Source: Mycobacteroides immunogenum
Lineage (GTDB): Bacteria; Actinomycetota; Actinomycetes; Mycobacteriales; Mycobacteriaceae
Direction of reading: 5' to 3'
Length of the DNA: 64,000 nt
NCBI RefSeq assembly: GCF_001605725.1
Contig: NZ_CP011530.1
Location: 4,464,001 to 4,528,000, forward strand
Each line of letters opens with the position of its first letter. The stretch's first letter is position 1. The notes beneath the pieces were generated by a model, which worked only from the letters and a program-made list of their open reading frames with translations, was not told where the DNA came from and did not search any database. This document shows positions 8,944 through 16,399 of the stretch, piece by piece. The position numbers and the translations under genes are program-made.

Positions 8944-10215
8944 ATGACAACCATCAAAGGATTGCCCTACTACGAACCGGATTTCAACGCCGACGGCTCG
9001 CTCAACGACGCCACCGGTGACGGCGACGGCGGATTGCCGGCCGCCGTCGCGAACGGAAGCATCACCGATCTGTTCCTGATGTCGCACGGATGGAACAACA
9101 GTGTGGCCTCCGCGCGCCAGCTCTACACCGCGATGTTCTCGCTGATCGCCGATCAGCTCGGCGCAGATACCGCCGGTGTGGCCGTCGCGGGAATCAACTG
9201 GCCATCGGTGCTGCTGCCCGACGACAGCCCGGATAGCGCGCCACCCGTACCGTCCACGGGCGCCGAGCTCGCCGCGGCGCTGGCACCGGGTTTCCCCGGC
9301 CAGGACGCGCAGCTGAAAAAGATGGGCGAGCTGCTCGATGAGAAACCGCAGCAGTCCGCCAAGCTCATCGAGTTTCACACCTTGGCCGCCGGACTCGTCA
9401 CCACTGCCGCGCAGTCACCGGAGGACAGCGGCGAGTCGGACATCGTGAAGGGCGATCCGCTCGCGGTGTTCGGGCAAGCTGCCGCCATGGCACCGAAGTC
9501 GACGGGTGCCGCACAGGGACTTGGCAATCCCTTCGCCGCGCTGTGGTCGGGGGCGCGCGAGATCCTGCGCACGATGAGCTATTACGAGATGAAGAACCGT
9601 GCGGGAGTCATCGGCCAGCACGGCCTTGGTCCGCTGCTGGGCACACTGTCGGGACCGGGCGGCCCGCCCCGCATACACCTGATCGGACACAGTTTCGGGG
9701 CGCGGCTGGTCTCCTACGCGCTGGCAGGGCTTCCGGAGGCCGGCACCAGCCCCGTCAAGTCGCTCACCCTGATCCAGGGCGCCTTCTCGCATTTCACCTT
9801 CAATCGTCAGCTGCTCTTCGATCCGGGCCGCGGGCCCGGCGGTCTCGCCGGGCTCGAAGAGCGCGTGGACGGGCCGCTGCTGTCGACATTCACCGCCGCC
9901 GACCGCGCGGTCGGCTGGTGGTATCCGGCGGCCAGCATGCTTGCGCGGCAGGACGCCCAGGCCGGACAAGACCCTTGGTTCCGCTGGGGGGCAATGGGTC
10001 ACGACGGGTACCAGCAAGACCCGGCCGCGACGACACTCGAGCTCGCGGACGCCGGAAAGCCGTACGACTTCCAGCGCGGGCGGTTCTACCGGCTTGACGC
10101 CAACAGAATCATCGCCGACGCCAGCCAATCCGCGTTCAGCGGTGCACACAGCGATATCAGGCACCCGGAAGTGGCGTGGGCAATCGTCTCGGCCGCGCGC
10201 GCAACCCAGAACTGA
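8944..10215 (+). CDS. Alpha/beta-hydrolase of lipase/esterase type
   Basis: The protein has 423 residues. SITDLFLMSHGWNNSVASAR (39-58) matches the oxyanion-side strand of serine esterases with a SHGWNN signature, and LIGHSFGARLVSYAL (246-260) is the nucleophile elbow with Ser250. A late histidine (for example in FSGAHSDIRHPEV near the C-terminus) could complete the triad. A long insertion between strand 4 and the elbow (about 85-225) is rich in Ala, Gly and Pro. There is no secretion signal. It lies 17 bases behind the subtilase and is surely co-transcribed with it. In this context it could release fatty acids for the dioxygenase (inference); no substrate can be assigned. Confidence 0.75.
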   Translation: MTTIKGLPYYEPDFNADGSLNDATGDGDGGLPAAVANGSITDLFLMSHGWNNSVASARQLYTAMFSLIADQLGADTAGVAVAGINWPSVLLPDDSPDSAPPVPSTGAELAAALAPGFPGQDAQLKKMGELLDEKPQQSAKLIEFHTLAAGLVTTAAQSPEDSGESDIVKGDPLAVFGQAAAMAPKSTGAAQGLGNPFAALWSGAREILRTMSYYEMKNRAGVIGQHGLGPLLGTLSGPGGPPRIHLIGHSFGARLVSYALAGLPEAGTSPVKSLTLIQGAFSHFTFNRQLLFDPGRGPGGLAGLEERVDGPLLSTFTAADRAVGWWYPAASMLARQDAQAGQDPWFRWGAMGHDGYQQDPAATTLELADAGKPYDFQRGRFYRLDANRIIADASQSAFSGAHSDIRHPEVAWAIVSAARATQN

Positions 10216-10245
10216 ACACGAAAACTGCTCCCGCAGTGTGAGATC

Positions 10246-10261
10246 GAGTACCGCACTACGC
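10246..10261. promoter_or_regulatory. Operator-like imperfect inverted repeat, site 4 (V8-like protease promoter)
   Basis: GAGTA-CCGCAC-TACGC has one mismatch in the right arm against sites 1-3. Its centre is 78.5 bp upstream of the V8-like start, the same distance as site 3 to the subtilase start. A -10-like CAGGAT (10285-10290) begins 31.5 bp from the centre. Without the shared geometry I would not have called it. Confidence 0.55.
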
Positions 10262-10331
10262 GTGAATCAGGCTGCGATGCCGAACAGGATGAACACGTCC
10301 TAGCTCGAACTCACCTTACGCAGGAGACAAA

Positions 10332-11276
10332 ATGGCCACCGCAGTCAAGTCGACGAATCACAAGCCGTCCGAGACCGAGTACGAAATTTCTGGGTCCGCC
10401 GGCGCGGCCGCTGTCACCGAACACGAACTACCTTCGGCGCAAGCAAGCGACGCCGATACCGAGACCACCAACGCCGCAACCCAAGCCCATGGTGAATCCA
10501 CAATCAGTGAACTGGGCTCCCCCGACGCAGTGAGCACCGACGAGTCGGAGCTTGCGCCATTGGACGCCATTCTGGGGAGTTACCCCGAGTTGGCCAACCG
10601 CGCCGAGATCATCATCGGTACCGATGATCGTGTTCGGGTCACCAACACCACCACGTTCCCCTGGCGTGCGATCTGCCACCTGATCATCACCTCCGCCAAC
10701 AACCGCACCTATGTCGGAACGGGCTGGCTGATCGCGCCCCGCACCGTGGTGACGGCGGGGCACTGCGTCTACATGCATGCCGATGGCGGATGGGTGCGCT
10801 CGATCCAGGTGATTCCAGGGCGCAATGCCGGGACCCGCCCATTCGGCACTCACGTGGGCGCCGCCTTCCGCAGCGTCACCGGCTGGACCCAGAATCAGAA
10901 TCGCGACAACGACTATGGCGCGATCATCCTGCCGGCGTCGTCGCGTCCCGGCGATCAGACGGGGTACTTCGGTTTCGCTACCCGCAATGACGATTTCCTG
11001 AAGGCCTCCGCACTGAACCTGTCCGGGTACCCCGGCGAGAAGAATGGTGAGCAGTGGTTCATGGCGCAACGCACCAAGTCGGTCTCCGACCGCGTCATCA
11101 CCTACGACATCGACACCACGGGCGGCCAGAGCGGCTCACCGGTGTGGGTATTGCAGAACGGCAACCGCTATGGCGTAGGCATTCACACCAATGGTGCCAA
11201 TTCAGGCAACTCGGCCACCCGGATCAACAGCGCCGTCTTCAACAACATGTCGACGTGGAAGAACAACGGTATGTGA
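10332..11276 (+). CDS. V8-like (glutamyl-endopeptidase type) trypsin-fold serine protease
   Basis: The protein has 314 residues. The triad is His144 in VVTAGHCV, Asp194 in RDNDYGAI and Ser267 in TTGGQSGSPVW, the last matching the GNSGSP motif of staphylococcal V8 and Bacillus glutamyl endopeptidases. Residues 1-90 are acidic and low-complexity (many Glu, Thr, Ala) and look like a propeptide. The fold seems to start at IIIGTDDR (about 93), where these enzymes are matured. There is no classical signal peptide. A CAGGAG ribosome binding site precedes the ATG. Activation by the upstream subtilase is possible (inference). It shares the operator geometry with the rest of the cluster. Confidence 0.88.
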   Translation: MATAVKSTNHKPSETEYEISGSAGAAAVTEHELPSAQASDADTETTNAATQAHGESTISELGSPDAVSTDESELAPLDAILGSYPELANRAEIIIGTDDRVRVTNTTTFPWRAICHLIITSANNRTYVGTGWLIAPRTVVTAGHCVYMHADGGWVRSIQVIPGRNAGTRPFGTHVGAAFRSVTGWTQNQNRDNDYGAIILPASSRPGDQTGYFGFATRNDDFLKASALNLSGYPGEKNGEQWFMAQRTKSVSDRVITYDIDTTGGQSGSPVWVLQNGNRYGVGIHTNGANSGNSATRINSAVFNNMSTWKNNGM

Positions 11277-11320
11277 CAAGGCATTTCAGGTAATCAGAGA
11301 ATCCGGACACAGGAGGATAC

Positions 11321-11563
11321 GTGGTCGGCGTCTCATTTCGCGACTCCGCCGGGCGTCCGATGGCCGGTGCTGTGATCAGCATCGACGCGGCGCCCGGCGA
11401 GGTCCACGATATTGCCATGGTGGCCGACGACTGGGGTGAGGTGGTCATCTCCGCGCCGGTCGCCGGTGACTATCGATTCCTCGTGTCGCACACCGGGAAG
11501 ACCTTTCATGCCACCGCACATATCGCCGAGGGACAAGATCAGCTCACGGTCACCGCCAGCTAG
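11321..11563 (+). CDS. Small beta-sandwich (Ig-like / carboxypeptidase-regulatory-like) protein
   Basis: This 80-residue protein has a strong AGGAGG site before GTG 11321. The pattern (VSFRDSAGRPMAGAVISID, then GEVVISAPVAGDYRFLVSH, then FHATAHIAEGQDQLTVTAS) is that of a single beta-sandwich domain of the carboxypeptidase-regulatory or bacterial Ig-like type. No signal peptide or catalytic residues are seen. It follows the V8-like protease by 44 bases and probably belongs to the same transcript. It may bind a partner protein or ligand of the protease cluster. No specific function can be assigned. Confidence 0.65.
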   Translation: MVGVSFRDSAGRPMAGAVISIDAAPGEVHDIAMVADDWGEVVISAPVAGDYRFLVSHTGKTFHATAHIAEGQDQLTVTAS

Positions 11564-11736
11564 GCCGTCCCGGACAGCGCGGCGCTCAAGGCCGGGGCCA
11601 TCGTCACGCTCAGCGAGCCGTAGGCCCGTGCAGCGATGGTGCCACCCGCCCGTCCACTCACGGCACCACACTGTGAACCTGAGCGCCGTTTTGATCGTGC
11701 ATAAAGAGTGCACGTCGATTCAGGGAGGTGATGACC

Positions 11737-12045
11737 ATGACAATTCAGGCACCCGCCGGCACGGCGGGCCCCGACGTCGATCTGATCTTGCTGGTCGAGC
11801 CCGGACCCGCGCATGACCTGAGGGAACACCCCGGCGGCCGCAACTCCGCGACGCCGATCGTGCAGGCCGTCGCGTCCGCGGGACACCGCATCGTGCCGCT
11901 CTACACCAATCCGGACACCGTTCCGCCGGAACTCCGGTCGATCTTTGTGGTCACCGCGCCCGCCAGCCCGGAGTTCAGTGACTTCGCCGAACGGCTGCGC
12001 ACGCTGCCCGGCGTGACATCGGCGTATCTGGATTCGGTGGCCTGA
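11737..12045 (+). CDS. Small protein resembling a free-standing subtilase propeptide (I9-like inhibitor/chaperone)
   Basis: The protein has about 102 residues. Its end, SIFVVTAPASPEFSDFAERL then RTLPGVTSAYLDSVA, has the helix and strand pattern with L-PGV-SAYLD that closes subtilisin propeptides and I9 inhibitors. The first 50 residues (DVDLILLVEPG onward) are not typical of I9. GTG 11728 and ATG 11731 are also possible starts, but AGGGAGG at 11722-11728 best serves ATG 11737. A free-standing propeptide-like protein close to a cytoplasmic subtilase could act as its inhibitor or folding helper (inference). A perfect hairpin terminator follows 40 bases after the stop. The assignment rests on a short motif. 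Confidence 0.6.
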   Translation: MTIQAPAGTAGPDVDLILLVEPGPAHDLREHPGGRNSATPIVQAVASAGHRIVPLYTNPDTVPPELRSIFVVTAPASPEFSDFAERLRTLPGVTSAYLDSVA

Positions 12046-12084
12046 CCAGTCGCCGTCGCGCGGAACCTACCGCCCGATGGAATA

Positions 12085-12114
12085 GGTCAGGCCCCCTCGA
12101 GAGGGGGCCTGACC
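12085..12114. terminator. Bidirectional hairpin terminator between accessory cluster and tRNA-Tyr
   Basis: Perfect 14-bp arms (GGTCAGGCCCCCTC and its complement) are separated by 2 bases. It sits 40 bases after the stop of the propeptide-like gene and 4 bases beyond the tRNA-Tyr 3' end, so it can end transcripts from both sides. There is no long T tract, as is common in mycobacteria. Confidence 0.75.
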
Positions 12115-12118
12115 ACTG

Positions 12119-12201
12119 TGGCGGGTGCAGGATTCGAACCTGCGTAGGCGTAAGCCGACGGATTTACAGTCCGCTCCCATTGGCCGCTCGGGCAACCCGC
12201 C
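12119..12201 (-). tRNA. tRNA-Tyr (anticodon GUA)
   Basis: 83 nt, class II with a long variable arm. On the minus strand it reads GGCGGGTTGCCCGAGCGGCC at the 5' end, has ACTGTAAATC around the anticodon, a GGTTCGAATCC T-loop and an acceptor ending CACCCGCCA. The 3' terminal CCA is not encoded. The acceptor stem pairs GGCGGGT with the 3' strand. It stands at the junction between the accessory cluster and conserved genes. Confidence 0.97.
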
Positions 12202-12293
12202 TTATCAGACGATGCAGGATACAACGATAGGGTCGGGCTAACGCAAACCGACTGGATACGGAACATGCGAAGACCGGAAAAGAGGGAGCAGTC

Positions 12294-12785
12294 ATGGCTG
12301 ATTCATCATTCGACATCGTGAGCAAGATCGACCGCCAGGAGGTCGACAACGCGCTGAACCAGGCCGCCAAGGAGCTGGCCACCCGCTTCGACTTCCGTGG
12401 CACCGACACCACCATCGCCTGGAAGGGCGACGAGGCCATCGAGCTCGTCAGCTCCACCGAGGAACGCCTGAAGGCGGCCGTCGACGTCTTCAAGGAGAAG
12501 CTGGTGCGCCGCGACATCAGCATGAAGGCCTTCGATGCCGGTGATCCGCAGCCCAGCGGCAAGACCTACCGGCTCACCGGCACGCTCAAGCAGGGCATCG
12601 ACACCGACAACGCCAAGAAGATCAACAAGATCATTCGCGACGAAGGTCCCAAGGGCGTCAAGTCGCAGGTCCAGGGTGAAGAGATCCGGGTATCGAGCAA
12701 GAAGCGCGATGATCTGCAGGCGATCATCGCGCTGCTGAAGGGCTCCGATCTGGATATCGCGTTGCAGTTCGTGAACTACCGGTAG
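12294..12785 (+). CDS. YajQ-family nucleotide-binding protein (putative c-di-GMP effector)
   Basis: The protein has 163 residues, the normal family length, starting [20 protein letters not shown], the family's typical beginning. Two ferredoxin-like halves are recognisable, with [12 protein letters not shown] in the first and [18 protein letters not shown] in the second; it ends [10 protein letters not shown]. YajQ proteins are small cytoplasmic nucleic-acid or nucleotide binders, and in Xanthomonas a member binds cyclic di-GMP and modulates a regulator. An AGAGGGAG ribosome binding site precedes ATG 12294. It corresponds to Rv0566c in order and length. Two diguanylate cyclases lie in the same window. 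Confidence 0.93.
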   Translation: MADSSFDIVSKIDRQEVDNALNQAAKELATRFDFRGTDTTIAWKGDEAIELVSSTEERLKAAVDVFKEKLVRRDISMKAFDAGDPQPSGKTYRLTGTLKQGIDTDNAKKINKIIRDEGPKGVKSQVQGEEIRVSSKKRDDLQAIIALLKGSDLDIALQFVNYR

Positions 12786-12797
12786 CAGAATCGATCG

Positions 12798-13442
12798 ATG
12801 ATTCCCGCCGTCTCGCCAACGCATCTGATCGGGTTTGCGGTGGTGGCGTATGCGCTCATCGTGATCCCCGGCCCCAGCGTGCTGTTCACGGTGGGCCGCT
12901 CGCTCAGTTTGGGCCGTCGATCCGGTCTGATGAGCGTGTTGGGGAACACCGCCGGTACCGCGGTGTTCCTGGTGCTGACCACAGCCGGGTTGGGCGCACT
13001 ACTGGCCGCCTCCTCGTGGGCGCTCACGGCGGTAAAACTGGCCGGCGCGGCGTACCTGATTTATCTTGGCGTGCAAGCATTTCGAGACCGCAAGTCGCTC
13101 GCGGAGGCGCTCCACGCCCGCCAGCCGGCCGTCGTCGGCCGCCAACGGGTGTTCCGGCAAGGATTCCTCGTCGGTATCACCAACCCGAAGACCGCGCTGT
13201 TCTTCGCCGCGGTGTTGCCACAGTTCGCCGACCCGGCCGCGGGCTCGGTAACGGCACAGATTTTTGTGTTCGGCCTGATGTTCGTCGCGATGGCCATGGT
13301 GTCCGATAGTTGCTGGGCACTGCTGGCCGCCGGTGCCCGCGACTGGTTCGCCCGCTCGCCCAAGCGCCTTGAGGCGGTTGGCGGCGCGGGCGGTCTCATG
13401 ATCGCCGGGCTGGGCGCCGGGGTCGCGGTCAGCTCCGCCTAG
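12798..13442 (+). CDS. LysE/RhtB-family amino-acid exporter
   Basis: The protein has 214 residues with six predicted membrane helices. The N-terminal signature AYALIVIPGPSVLFTVGRSL matches the LysE/RhtB family (P-G-P in helix 1). GNTAGTAVFLVLTTAGLGAL and GFLVGITNPKTALFFAAVLPQF (N-P-K) are further family signatures. These are secondary exporters of amino acids or derivatives; the substrate cannot be predicted here. It starts 12 bases after yajQ on the same strand and is probably co-transcribed. The next gene is convergent. Confidence 0.9.
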   Translation: MIPAVSPTHLIGFAVVAYALIVIPGPSVLFTVGRSLSLGRRSGLMSVLGNTAGTAVFLVLTTAGLGALLAASSWALTAVKLAGAAYLIYLGVQAFRDRKSLAEALHARQPAVVGRQRVFRQGFLVGITNPKTALFFAAVLPQFADPAAGSVTAQIFVFGLMFVAMAMVSDSCWALLAAGARDWFARSPKRLEAVGGAGGLMIAGLGAGVAVSSA

Positions 13443-13467
13443 CGCCGAGATGACATTGGCGTGCACC

Positions 13468-14496
13468 TCAGGAGCGGCAGGCAGCCAGCAGCTCTGCCAA
13501 CAGCGCGCGGTCCGGCTGGTACGGGGTGTTGAAGCCCAGCCGGTGCACCAGATCGCCGTAGCGGTCCTGCAATTCGCGCGCACCTTGGCCCGGGTCGGTA
13601 ACAGTGACGGTCGCCGTGTCGACAAACTCGTCATCGATCAGAGCGGCCATGGCATCCCATTCGCCCCGCTTGGAAAGCTCTTTCAGCTTCGGGCCAACCT
13701 CTGCCCTGCCATGCAGTTCCAGGATGGGCCAATAGGCCGGTGTGGACCCGTAAAACGCCAGCTGCTTGCGTACGGCGGCGCGCGCACCGGCCAGCTCGGT
13801 GTCGTCGCGCCCGATGACGAGCATCGGCGAGTGATGAATCTGAATGTCGGCAAGCATCTTTCCCGATTTCAGCGCGCCGCGGGCCAGGGTGGGACGGGTA
13901 ACCTGGGCAAGGTAGTCGGGTGTGCAGAACGGATGTGACATGAACCCGTCGGCCACCTCCCCCGCCACTTCTGTCATCCCGCTGCCGACGCCCGCCAGCC
14001 AGATCGGCGGCGGGCCAAAGGCACTCACCTCGGCCGGATCGGGCATGAACATCGGTGTCATGAGGGTGTTCTGATAGAACTCACCGCGATAGTCCAACGG
14101 CCCACGCTTCTGCCACGACTGCCAGATGGCCCGCACCGCGAGCACCATGTCCCGCATGCGGGCGGCCGGGCGGCTCCACGGCATTCCGAACCGGCGGGTG
14201 ATGTGCGGCTTGATCTGCGTACCGAGCCCCAGGATGAACCGGCCACCCGAATACGCCTGCAGGTCCCAACCAATATTCGCCAGCAGCATCGGGTTTCGCG
14301 CAAAAGCGACGGCGATCGAGGTGCCCAGCGTGACGTTCTTGGTGTGCTCGGCGGCCAGCAGTACCGGCAGGAACGGGTCGTGTGCACCCTCGAAGGTCCA
14401 GATGCCGGCATAACCTGATTCCTCGGCCCCGGCGGCATCGGCGGCCATGCTGCTCAACCCCGTTGTGAGCGTCACATCAATCAACACCCCACTCAT
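13468..14496 (-). CDS. LLM-class F420-dependent oxidoreductase
   Basis: The 342-residue TIM-barrel protein of the luciferase-like monooxygenase superfamily carries ESGYAGIWTFEGAHDPFLPV, TLGTSIAVAFARNPM, GGRFILGLGTQIKPHITRRF and PIWLAGVGSGMTEVAGEVAD, typical of mycobacterial F420-dependent members (TIGR03617-like). These use F420H2 or oxidise substrates with F420, in the cytoplasm. The open frame runs on to 15153 but that part is antisense to gpsA. I start at ATG 14496 (protein MSGVLIDVTL), the first position where the barrel begins. It diverges from gpsA with only about 50 bases between the starts. The physiological substrate is unknown. Confidence 0.88.
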   Translation of the reverse strand: MSGVLIDVTLTTGLSSMAADAAGAEESGYAGIWTFEGAHDPFLPVLLAAEHTKNVTLGTSIAVAFARNPMLLANIGWDLQAYSGGRFILGLGTQIKPHITRRFGMPWSRPAARMRDMVLAVRAIWQSWQKRGPLDYRGEFYQNTLMTPMFMPDPAEVSAFGPPPIWLAGVGSGMTEVAGEVADGFMSHPFCTPDYLAQVTRPTLARGALKSGKMLADIQIHHSPMLVIGRDDTELAGARAAVRKQLAFYGSTPAYWPILELHGRAEVGPKLKELSKRGEWDAMAALIDDEFVDTATVTVTDPGQGARELQDRYGDLVHRLGFNTPYQPDRALLAELLAACRS

Positions 14497-14545
14497 ATTG
14501 CCGAAGTGCATATTCGCGGCGCATCTGGCCCATACCCTGGCGACC

Positions 14546-15568
14546 ATGGCAGCACTTCGCGAACCGCAAGTCGTCGTCCTCGGTGGCGGATCCTGGGGCA
14601 CCACGGTGGCCTCGATTGTGGCGCGGCGCAGCCCTACGCTGCAGTGGGCCCGGTCGCCGGAGACCGTCGCCGATATCAATGAACGGCACCGTAATTCGCG
14701 ATACCTGAGCGACGAGGTGGAGCTGACCGAGAGTCTGCGTGCCACCTCGGATCTGCATGAGGCCATCGAGCAGGCCGACGTGGTGATCATGGGGGTTCCC
14801 TCGCACAGCTTCCGCGAGGTGCTCACCGAGATCGGGCAATCGCTACGCCCGTGGGTGCCCATCGTCTCGCTGGTCAAGGGCCTTGAGCAGGGCTCACGGA
14901 TGCGGATGTCGCAGATCATCGAGGAGGTCCTGCCCGGGCACCCGGCGGGCATCCTGGCCGGTCCCAATATCGCCAAGGAGGTGGCCCGTGGATATGCGGC
15001 CGCCGGTGTGGTCGCGATGCCCGACCAGCACCAGGCCGCCCGCCTGGGTGAGCTCTTCCGCACCTCCCGTTTCCGCGTGTACAGCACCAACGACGTGGTG
15101 GGTGTCGAGATGGCGGGCGCGCTCAAGAACGTCTTCGCCATCGCCAGCGGCATGGGCTACGCGATCGGCATCGGCGAGAACACCCGTGCCATGGTGATCG
15201 CGCGGGCCCTGCGGGAGATGACCAAACTCGGTGTGGCGATGGGCGGCAATCCCGAAACCTTCCCCGGCCTGGCAGGTTTGGGTGATCTCATCGTCACCTG
15301 CACGAGCTCCAGCAGCCGCAACCGGCATGTGGGTGAGGAGATCGGCAAGGGCAAGACCATCGACGAGATCATCAAATCGATGAACCAGGTGGCCGAGGGC
15401 GTGAAGGCCTCCTCGGTGGTGATGACCCTTGCCGACGAGTACGGCATCCAGATGCCGATCGCCCGGGAGGTCGACGGCGTGATCAATCAGGGCTCCACCG
15501 TGGAGCAGGCCTACCGGGGCCTCATGGCCGAGACACCCGGCCATGAGGTGCACGGCACCGGTTTCTGA
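14546..15568 (+). CDS. gpsA: NAD(P)-dependent glycerol-3-phosphate dehydrogenase
   Basis: 340 residues. The Rossmann motif VVLGGGSWGTTVA lies at 10-22. Family segments include GVPSHSFREVL, VSLVKGLEQGS, ILAGPNIAKEVARG, EMAGALKNVFAIASGMGYAIG with the catalytic lysine, and AGLGDLIVTCTSSSSRNRHVG. It reduces dihydroxyacetone phosphate to sn-glycerol 3-phosphate for phospholipid synthesis. The start ATG 14546 removes a 33-residue leader that overlaps the divergent LLM gene. It corresponds to gpdA1 (Rv0564c) by position. Confidence 0.95.
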   Translation: MAALREPQVVVLGGGSWGTTVASIVARRSPTLQWARSPETVADINERHRNSRYLSDEVELTESLRATSDLHEAIEQADVVIMGVPSHSFREVLTEIGQSLRPWVPIVSLVKGLEQGSRMRMSQIIEEVLPGHPAGILAGPNIAKEVARGYAAAGVVAMPDQHQAARLGELFRTSRFRVYSTNDVVGVEMAGALKNVFAIASGMGYAIGIGENTRAMVIARALREMTKLGVAMGGNPETFPGLAGLGDLIVTCTSSSSRNRHVGEEIGKGKTIDEIIKSMNQVAEGVKASSVVMTLADEYGIQMPIAREVDGVINQGSTVEQAYRGLMAETPGHEVHGTGF

Positions 15569-16378
15569 TCAGGACGGCAGGTACTCGGGTTTCACCACAT
15601 CGTGCAGCTCGGAGAGCGCTATCCGGCTCTGCATCGGCCCTTCGGCATATGCCGCCACTCGGTAGGGCTCGAAGGAGAACAGCAGCGCGTCGCCGTCCAG
15701 CGTGAAGTATTGAAAATTCCCCGGCTCGGGAGCCGTTCCGGTGTCGACGAATTCGGTGCCGACGCCGCCAAGCTGTGCGCGCAGATCGCTGCGCACCAGC
15801 GCGGCGATCTTGGGTAGTGCCGCCGCGGGATCGATCAATAGCGTGTCCAGGGTGATGGCCTGTTTGGTGGTGCGATCGAAGGCGAGGGTGCGAAACGCGA
15901 ATCCGGGGTGGTAGCCGCCCAGAGACTCACTGATCGAGAACCGCACGCTGTCGGAGGGGTGCGCCCCCTTGCCCTGATACGCCTCAAAGCTGACCTGAAG
16001 CGCCCAGGGCTTGCCGTCGGGTGGCGCCCCGGCACGTTCGGCCGACTTGCGGAAGCCGGCGCGAATGTTCGCCACCGTGTCGTCGACCGCCTGCTGCAGC
16101 TCCGGGAACGACGAGTCCCACTGCACGGGGACCACCAAGTGCTGGGTCGCCTGCGGCGTGGCCTCGTCGATGACGCAACCCTGTGCCGGATCCCAGCGCC
16201 CGCCATGTTTGGGACAGACAGCCTCGGCACCCGGATCGGCGATGGCCGCGGACGCCGACGTGGTCGTCGTCGCCGCGGCCGATTCCGGGGAAGCGGTTTC
16301 CCGCGGGGTTTCTCCCCGATCGCAGCCAACGAGGACGACACCGCACACGACGGCGATCAGCAGGTACCCGAGACGCAT
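15569..16378 (-). CDS. Putative lipoprotein with RsiV-like (DUF3298) domain
   Basis: About 269 residues with a lipoprotein signal: MRLGYLLIAVVCGVVLVGC, lipobox LVGC with Cys at about 19. A Thr/Ala/Ser-rich linker follows, then a CPKHGGRWDPAQGCVI segment with two cysteines. The C-terminal domain (about 80-265) has VPVQWDSSFPELQQAVDDTV and FRTLAFDRTTKQAITLDTL, resembling the DUF3298/RsiV-type extracellular domain seen in mycobacterial secreted proteins. It is predicted to be anchored on the outer face of the cytoplasmic membrane. It ends directly against the gpsA stop (convergent). No enzymatic function can be assigned. Confidence 0.75.
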   Translation of the reverse strand: MRLGYLLIAVVCGVVLVGCDRGETPRETASPESAAATTTTSASAAIADPGAEAVCPKHGGRWDPAQGCVIDEATPQATQHLVVPVQWDSSFPELQQAVDDTVANIRAGFRKSAERAGAPPDGKPWALQVSFEAYQGKGAHPSDSVRFSISESLGGYHPGFAFRTLAFDRTTKQAITLDTLLIDPAAALPKIAALVRSDLRAQLGGVGTEFVDTGTAPEPGNFQYFTLDGDALLFSFEPYRVAAYAEGPMQSRIALSELHDVVKPEYLPS

Positions 16379-16399
16379 GCAGACCAATCTAACCGGCCG

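Noticed and set aside
11697..11715. CGTGCA-N7-TGCACG inverted repeat before the propeptide-like gene
   Set aside because: Arms of only 6 bp, sequence unlike the cluster operator, and no second copy; could be chance.
12119..12201. tRNA-Tyr as a proven integration site
   Set aside because: No duplicate of the tRNA 3' end and no integrase were found inside the window; kept only as a tentative border.
14497..15153. N-terminal extension of the LLM oxidoreductase frame over 200 residues
   Set aside because: It is antisense to gpsA, has no family features, and the barrel begins at ATG 14496.
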